Assembly: GCA_903840265.1 (NCBI GenBank)
Contig: CAIMFH010000099.1
Span: forward strand, 1 to 57,158
DNA: 57,158 nt
From: an uncultured Schlesneria sp.
GTDB lineage: Bacteria > Planctomycetota > Planctomycetia > Planctomycetales > Planctomycetaceae
Direction: 5' to 3'
The translations under genes were made by a program, and so were the position numbers. This document shows positions 56,804-57,158 of the stretch, piece by piece. How positions within the stretch are numbered: position 1 is the stretch's first letter; each line of letters starts with the position of its first letter. The notes beneath the pieces are model-generated. The model saw only the letters and a list, made by a program, of their open reading frames with translations. It was not told where the DNA came from and ran no database searches.

Positions 56804-57158
56804 TTCATCTTTCCTTTCAGGTTGCATGTCGATCATTTCCAAATTTGAGTCCGGGCCAAAACATTTGTTTCGCCAACAGACAAAGATGGAAAAAACTGAT
56901 TTCGGTTCAGCTTCGACGGACACCAGATTAAAAACAGAAATGTGACCGTCGCCGGAAGTGCCACTACCCGCAATCGGTTAGAGAAATTACGGGGATTCTT
57001 GTTTTTTCTTTCCTGAATTTGTTAAGCCCGGTTGAAAACGGCGGCGCTTTCCGGGGGAAAATCTGGATGAAAATGGCAGCGCACATGCGTGCAGTTCGGT
57101 GAAGCCAGAAGATGGGGCGTCAGCCCCATTTGTTTCAGCTTCATCGAGGTGCCCAGGA
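56804..57158. other. Element interior, no gene seen; small hairpin
   Basis: 355 bp with no supported gene. A 7-bp hairpin ATGGGGC-GTCA-GCCCCAT (57112-57129) followed by TTTGTTTC may end a transcript coming from the left or mark the promoter region of the next gene. Sequence is AT-richer near 56990-57030. Confidence 0.4.

Larger units (their letters stand above)
54574..57158. mobile_element. Left end of an integrated genetic element
   Basis: Everything right of tRNA-Leu: a tyrosine integrase, an overlapping Ubl-HTH gene and a small acidic gene, with more AT-rich intergenic sequence than the flank. The integrase placed straight after a tRNA 3' end is the mark of a tRNA-targeted genomic island. 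Its right end is outside the window. Confidence 0.65.

Noticed and set aside
57040-57158. attR or second tRNA-Leu 3' fragment near the right end
   Set aside because: I looked for the tRNA 3' sequence near the end of the window and found none; the element must end outside.

Overview
The window reads as chromosomal DNA of a planctomycete (Planctomycetota, probably order Planctomycetales). This is judged from gene content, not from any search. The markers are a PSD1-type DUF1549/DUF1553 cytochrome gene next to a Tat-exported DUF1501 gene, a long MoxR/DUF58/BatA/VWA operon ending in a giant alanine-rich protein, a THUMP-like methyltransferase, a BtpA-family protein, and many secreted low-complexity or repeat proteins. 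Coding density is high, GC is moderately high, and most genes start at ATG. About 45 protein genes and one tRNA can be supported.

Layout. 0-10 kb is mostly housekeeping: a type IV-like pilin, a leucine-rich-repeat protein, a SirB1-like transglutaminase-fold protein, purine nucleoside phosphorylase, serC, a second nucleoside phosphorylase-family enzyme, BtpA, hisI, hisG and guaA. 10-18 kb holds a Tyr/Cys-rich secreted protein, a TrkA-type K+ channel/transporter regulator, PolX polymerase, an orphan protein, an old-yellow-enzyme homologue, an M32 carboxypeptidase and a TlpA-like thioredoxin. 18.5-32.7 kb is one long plus-strand cluster: a prenyltransferase/squalene-cyclase-like repeat protein, BatA-like VWA, a second VWA-like membrane protein, a two-TM periplasmic protein, a 1307-residue coiled-coil protein, MoxR and DUF58. 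By analogy with other MoxR/VWA loci it is an envelope-associated chaperone-like assembly.

32.7-39 kb is a minus-strand operon (PSD1 cytochrome, DUF1501, alpha/beta hydrolase, GNAT) facing a divergent AraC regulator. 40-42.6 kb carries glgA and a GalT-family nucleotidylyltransferase for glycogen or hexose-phosphate metabolism. 43-52 kb has methyltransferases, a GT39/ArnT-like membrane glycosyltransferase, a lipoprotein cyclophilin, a GNAT, a TolC-like outer-membrane protein and tadA. 52.2-54.3 kb is a large VWA protein with a TonB-like layout.

At 54.49 kb a tRNA-Leu(GAG) is followed immediately by a tyrosine recombinase. This marks the left edge of an integrated element that runs off the window. 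Inside it, convergent with and overlapping the integrase, is the most unusual gene seen: a ThiS/MoaD/ubiquitin-like beta-grasp domain fused to a C-terminal excisionase-type helix-turn-helix, preceded by a 64-residue acidic protein.
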